Origin: Thermodesulfobacteriota bacterium
GTDB taxonomy: Bacteria > Desulfobacterota > DSM-4660 > Desulfatiglandales > HGW-15
DNA length: 8,997 nucleotides
Direction: 5' to 3'
Assembly (NCBI GenBank): GCA_025454125.1
Contig: JALOPA010000033.1
Span: forward strand, 1 to 8,997
The first letter of the stretch is position 1; every line of letters starts with the position of its first letter. Of this stretch, positions 6,393-8,997 are shown piece after piece. Under the pieces are notes generated by a model. The model ran no database searches. It worked only from the letters and a program-made list of their open reading frames with translations, and was not told the DNA's origin. A program made the translations under genes and the position numbers.

Positions 6393-7832
6393 ATGTCACT
6401 TACAAGCTCACTTTTTTCAGGGATCAGCGGATTAAGCACATTGGGAAATGCCATGACGGTCATCGGCGACAACATTGCCAACGTCAGCACCGTCGGCTTC
6501 AAGGCAAGCCGAGTCACCTTTCAAGACATTTTGAGCCAGACCGTCAACACCTCGTCGGGTACGGCCCAGGTGGGACGCGGGACCTCCCTGTCGGACATTT
6601 CCAGCAGTTTTGCCCAGGGCTCTTTCGAGTCCACGGACTCCACCACGGACCTGGCCATCGGCGGGCAGGGGTTTTTCATTGTCCGAGACCCCAACGATGC
6701 AAACAACGAGTTCTACACCCGGGCAGGGGAGTTCCGCTTCGACAAGGACGGCAATTTCGTGAATCCTGCAGGGTACATTGTCAGGGGCTGGGCCTTGGAC
6801 CCGGACACAGGGCAGGATCAGGGGACCATCGGGGATATCCGTCTGTCGTCTTTCACCTCTTCTCCGTCGGAGACGGACGAGTTGACCGCCATCGTGAATC
6901 TGGATGCGGACGAAGCGAACAATTCGGCGGGGTCCAACACGGCTCTTTCCGCTCGATGGGACGGGAGCGATCCGCTCGGGGCCTACATATCAGGCGATGA
7001 ATATGGGTATCAGACGACCCTCAAGGTGTATGACTCCCTGGGGAGCACTCACGACATCACGGTTTATTTCGATCTGGGAGAAACCGCAGGAGACCCGGTA
7101 TGGGAGTACATCGTGACCTGCAATCCGGCTGAAGACAATCGGGCGGTGACCGATGCGACCCAGCGGGGATTGCTGGCCCGGGGAACCGTCGAATTCAACG
7201 CCACCTCCGGGCTGATTTCAGGAGGCGCCAACAGCGTGACCGCCAGCCTCAACAACGGGGACGGGACCTGGACGGCTCTGACGAACGCCAACGCCGTGGC
7301 CAACAACGGATATTTCTCCTTCACGCCTCAGTTCATCAACGGCAGCCCCATGAACATTATGCTCAACTTCGGCTCCCGCTACAACGGGGCGGTGTGGGCG
7401 AATGACTCCCTGTCCACTACGCAGTATGCCTCCTCGTCCACCACGGTGTTCCAGTCCGCAAACGGTTATGGCGCGGGCGATCTGCAGTCCGTCACGGTGG
7501 CCCCGGACGGCGTGATCACGGGTTTGTACTCGAACGGCCAGGTGATTCCCCTGTACCGTGTGGGCCTGGCCAAGTTCCAGAATGTCCAGGGCCTTTACAA
7601 AGAGGGAGGGAACCTCTTCAGAGAAACGAGACTGAGCGGGGATCCCATCACCGGAAGGCCGGGCAGCAACGGACTGGGCTCCATTTCCACCAACTCCCTG
7701 GAGCAATCCAATGTGGATCTGGCCACGGAATTCGTAAGAATGATCACCACCCAGCGCGGATACCAAGCCAACACCAAGGTCATCACGGTGACCGACCAGA
7801 TGCTCACAGAACTCATCAACTTGAAGCGGTAA
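6393..7832 (+). CDS. flgE: Flagellar hook protein FlgE
   Basis: FlgE polymerises into the curved hook joining rod and filament and is exported by the type III apparatus. The product is 479 aa, longer than Salmonella FlgE (402 aa), with the extra length in the variable surface domains. The N-terminal D0 region shows LFSGISGLSTLGNAMTVIGD and NIANVSTVGFKASR (residues 7-40), the rod/hook family signature. GQGFFIVRDP (91-100) and the YTRAGEFRFDKDGNF region (from 108) follow. The C-terminal helix EFVRMITTQRGYQANTKVI, ending in LINLKR, is the conserved Flg_bbr_C ending. A single cysteine at residue 243 is uncommon for an axial protein. The ribosome site AAGGAGGT (6379-6386) is 6 nt from the ATG, the strongest in the window, as suits a protein made in many copies. 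It is 14 nt downstream of flgD. Confidence 0.97.
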   Translation: MSLTSSLFSGISGLSTLGNAMTVIGDNIANVSTVGFKASRVTFQDILSQTVNTSSGTAQVGRGTSLSDISSSFAQGSFESTDSTTDLAIGGQGFFIVRDPNDANNEFYTRAGEFRFDKDGNFVNPAGYIVRGWALDPDTGQDQGTIGDIRLSSFTSSPSETDELTAIVNLDADEANNSAGSNTALSARWDGSDPLGAYISGDEYGYQTTLKVYDSLGSTHDITVYFDLGETAGDPVWEYIVTCNPAEDNRAVTDATQRGLLARGTVEFNATSGLISGGANSVTASLNNGDGTWTALTNANAVANNGYFSFTPQFINGSPMNIMLNFGSRYNGAVWANDSLSTTQYASSSTTVFQSANGYGAGDLQSVTVAPDGVITGLYSNGQVIPLYRVGLAKFQNVQGLYKEGGNLFRETRLSGDPITGRPGSNGLGSISTNSLEQSNVDLATEFVRMITTQRGYQANTKVITVTDQMLTELINLKR

Positions 7833-7836
7833 CGCT

Positions 7837-7870
7837 CGGGGCGGACGTCAAGATCTTGACGTCCGCCCCG
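7837..7870. terminator. Perfect 34-nt palindrome after flgE, probable hook-operon terminator
   Basis: The sequence from 7837 to 7870 is a perfect palindrome centred between 7853 and 7854: CGGGGCGGACGTCAAGA followed by its exact reverse complement. As RNA it gives a GC-rich stem of about 15 bp closed by GAUC. It begins 4 nt after the flgE stop. No U-run follows on either strand, so it is not a canonical intrinsic terminator. It could end transcription with Rho, block 3'-to-5' decay of the abundant flgE message, or act as a protein-binding site. Position favours a transcript-end function. Confidence 0.6.
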
Positions 7871-8032
7871 GTATCCCTTGACGCTGAACGTCCCGAGCGG
7901 CCGGGTTTCAACGGCTTCTATCGGTCATCCCATCAGAATCCCTCGCTATTCTCGGTCGTCTCTTTTCCTTCCCCCTCTTCGGAACCTCTGGCATGAAGGT
8001 TGCTCCATAGGAAAGCGTTTCGTGGAGGTCCC
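7871..8032. other. Intergenic region between flgE and motA
   Basis: After the palindrome, this region holds a small inverted repeat GACG-N5-CGTC (7880-7892), a pyrimidine-rich stretch (about 7961-7980) and the sigma-54 promoter listed separately. No flbD gene, which often occupies this place in related clusters, is present on either strand, and no other small gene is credible. Confidence 0.65.
7988..8004 (+). promoter_or_regulatory. Sigma-54 promoter for motA and downstream genes
   Basis: CTGGCATGAAGGTTGCT matches the RpoN consensus TTGGCACG-N4-TTGCT with two changes outside the invariant GG (7990-7991) and GC (8002-8003), which are 12 bp apart. The predicted start near 8015 gives a leader of about 18 nt containing the motA ribosome site GGAGGT (8024-8029). 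The arrangement mirrors that at fliK. Confidence 0.82.
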
Positions 8033-8785
8033 ATGGATCTTGCAACCGTTCTCGGCGTCTGTTCGGCATTCGGTCTCGTCTACATCGCCATCGCGATGGG
8101 AAGCGGGATCGCCATTTTTGTCGATCTTCCCTCTCTGATGATCACCGTAGGAGGCACGCTGGGGGCCACCATGATCAACTATCCGCTCAAAGAGGTTCTC
8201 GGGGTGATCAAGGTGGTTCAAAAAGCGCTTTTCACGAAAACCTTGCCTGTGAAGGCGATCATCGGCCGGTTCGTATCCTTTGCCCAGAAATCGCGCAAAG
8301 AAGGGATCCTGGCCCTGGAGGGGGAGATCAAGACTGAAAAAGACGAATTCCTGAAAAAGGGAGTTCAACTCGCTATCGACGGGCTGGAGCCCCAGGAGAT
8401 TCGCGACATCCTGGAAACCGAGGTGGACTTCATCCGGAGCCGTCACCAGTTGGGCGCAGAGATCTTTTCGACCATGGGGACCTTTGCTCCGGCCCTCGGA
8501 ATGATCGGCACCCTGATCGGTCTTGTCCAGATGCTTCAGAACATGGACGATCCGGGCAAAATCGGGCCCTCCATGGCTGTGGCTCTCATCACCACCTTTT
8601 ACGGTTCGATCATGGCCAACATCATCTGTCTTCCCGTAGCGGGCAAGCTTCGCACGCGGAGCAAAGAAGAGGTCTTGGTCAAGGACATGACCATTGAAGG
8701 CATTATCTCCCTGTCGAGCGGGGAGAACCCCAGGATTCTAGAGCAGAAACTCAAGGCCTTTGTGCCGCCCAACCAAAGGAAGTGA
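8033..8785 (+). CDS. motA: Flagellar stator protein MotA (PomA/MotA family)
   Basis: MotA forms the pentameric ring of the stator around a MotB dimer. Ion flow through the complex drives the rotor via contacts with FliG. The product is 250 aa, typical for the family. It opens MDLATVLGVCSAFGLVYIAI, like PomA. Four membrane segments are visible: about 5-25, 29-50, 144-168 and 178-202. The cytoplasmic loop carries Arg88, Lys89 and Glu96 in SRKEGILALEGEI, at the same numbers as in Vibrio PomA. The conserved prolines are Pro153 (FAPALGMIGT) and Pro201 (CLPVAGKL). GMIGT in helix 3 and ITTFYG in helix 4 resemble sodium-type stators (PomA, MotP). Start ATG 8033 follows GGAGGT closely (3 nt) and matches the family start. 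The open frame continues upstream to an ATG-less region inside the promoter, which is rejected as a start. Confidence 0.96.
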   Translation: MDLATVLGVCSAFGLVYIAIAMGSGIAIFVDLPSLMITVGGTLGATMINYPLKEVLGVIKVVQKALFTKTLPVKAIIGRFVSFAQKSRKEGILALEGEIKTEKDEFLKKGVQLAIDGLEPQEIRDILETEVDFIRSRHQLGAEIFSTMGTFAPALGMIGTLIGLVQMLQNMDDPGKIGPSMAVALITTFYGSIMANIICLPVAGKLRTRSKEEVLVKDMTIEGIISLSSGENPRILEQKLKAFVPPNQRK

Positions 8786-8795
8786 CGATCTCCCC

Positions 8796-8997
8796 ATGGG
8801 AAACAGAAGAAGAAACATCGAAGAGCCGACAGGCGGTGACGGGGGGCTGACCCTCACGGTGTCCCTGTTTCTGATCCTGTTGGTATTCTTCATTCTCCTC
8901 TGCTCCATCGCGATCATTGATCAGGCGAGAGTGCGCCTGGCCATCGGATCGCTGGTGGGGTCTTTCGGAAGCTTCCACGCGGGGATGTCTCCCCTGG
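8796..8997 (+). CDS. MotB-like (OmpA-family) stator protein, 5' part
   Basis: Sixty-seven codons are visible before the window ends. A basic N-terminus (MGNRRRN) and a short acidic, glycine-rich linker lead into one transmembrane helix (about residues 18-41). The start of a periplasmic plug/linker-like segment follows, IIDQARVRLAIGSLVGSFGS. FFILLCSIA matches the FFxLLxSxS end of the MotB helix, and the following IGSLVGSFG resembles the VGSL..aFG stretch of MotB, so homology is likely. The aspartate that binds the ion lies eight residues before the FF pair in MotB/PomB; here that place is Ser23 (codon 8862-8864), and the helix has no acidic residue. Asp15 lies before the helix. The gene follows motA by 10 nt and would share its promoter. 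AAAGGAAG near 8775-8782 is a somewhat distant ribosome site. The C-terminal peptidoglycan-binding domain, if present, lies outside the window. Confidence 0.8.
   Translation, partial: MGNRRRNIEEPTGGDGGLTLTVSLFLILLVFFILLCSIAIIDQARVRLAIGSLVGSFGSFHAGMSPL

Noticed and set aside
7878..8138. Possible small gene spanning the flgE-motA gap
   Set aside because: It starts at TTG, runs through the sigma-54 promoter and into motA in another frame, and does not resemble FlbD or any known protein.

Overview
The window is one uninterrupted stretch of a flagellar gene cluster, all genes on the + strand. In order it holds fliG (3' end only), fliH, fliI, fliJ, a MotE/YlxF-type gene, fliK, flgD, flgE, motA and the 5' end of a MotB-like gene. 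The DNA is GC-rich. The gene order, two sigma-54-type promoters and the protein styles point to a flagellated Desulfobacterota ('deltaproteobacterial') or closely related Gram-negative bacterium. That placement is an inference; no rRNA or other taxonomic marker is present.

Positions 1-3626 form a tight block for the switch and export apparatus. FliG is the rotor/switch protein. FliH, FliI and FliJ are the stator, ATPase and stalk of the type III export ATPase. The last gene encodes a membrane-anchored coiled-coil protein with an MgtE_N-like C-terminus (MotE/YlxF family). The genes overlap or nearly touch (8 nt, 29 nt, 5-nt gap, 4-nt ATGA), so they are probably co-transcribed and translationally coupled.

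Positions 3627-3845 are a non-coding gap with a near-consensus sigma-54 promoter and an upstream dyad. Behind it lies the hook module: fliK (hook-length ruler), flgD (hook cap/scaffold) and flgE (hook protein). Between fliK and flgD sits a 71-bp inverted-repeat element made of two 28-bp arms, of the widespread palindromic type found in intergenic regions of many proteobacteria. flgE is followed by a perfect 34-nt palindrome that probably ends the hook transcript.

Positions 7871-8032 are a second non-coding gap with another sigma-54 promoter just upstream of motA. MotA is a full-length four-helix stator subunit whose key charged residues fall at the same positions as in Vibrio PomA. The gene after it has the layout of a MotB N-terminus, but the ion-binding aspartate of the transmembrane helix appears to be replaced by serine. 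This is the most unusual point in the window, although the gene is cut off by the window end.

Overall this is mostly a conventional flagellar cluster. The points to follow up are the Asp-less MotB-like protein, the two sigma-54 promoters splitting the cluster into modules, the palindrome after flgE, the repeat inside the hook operon, the absence of flbD, and a possible degenerate EF-hand pair in FliK.
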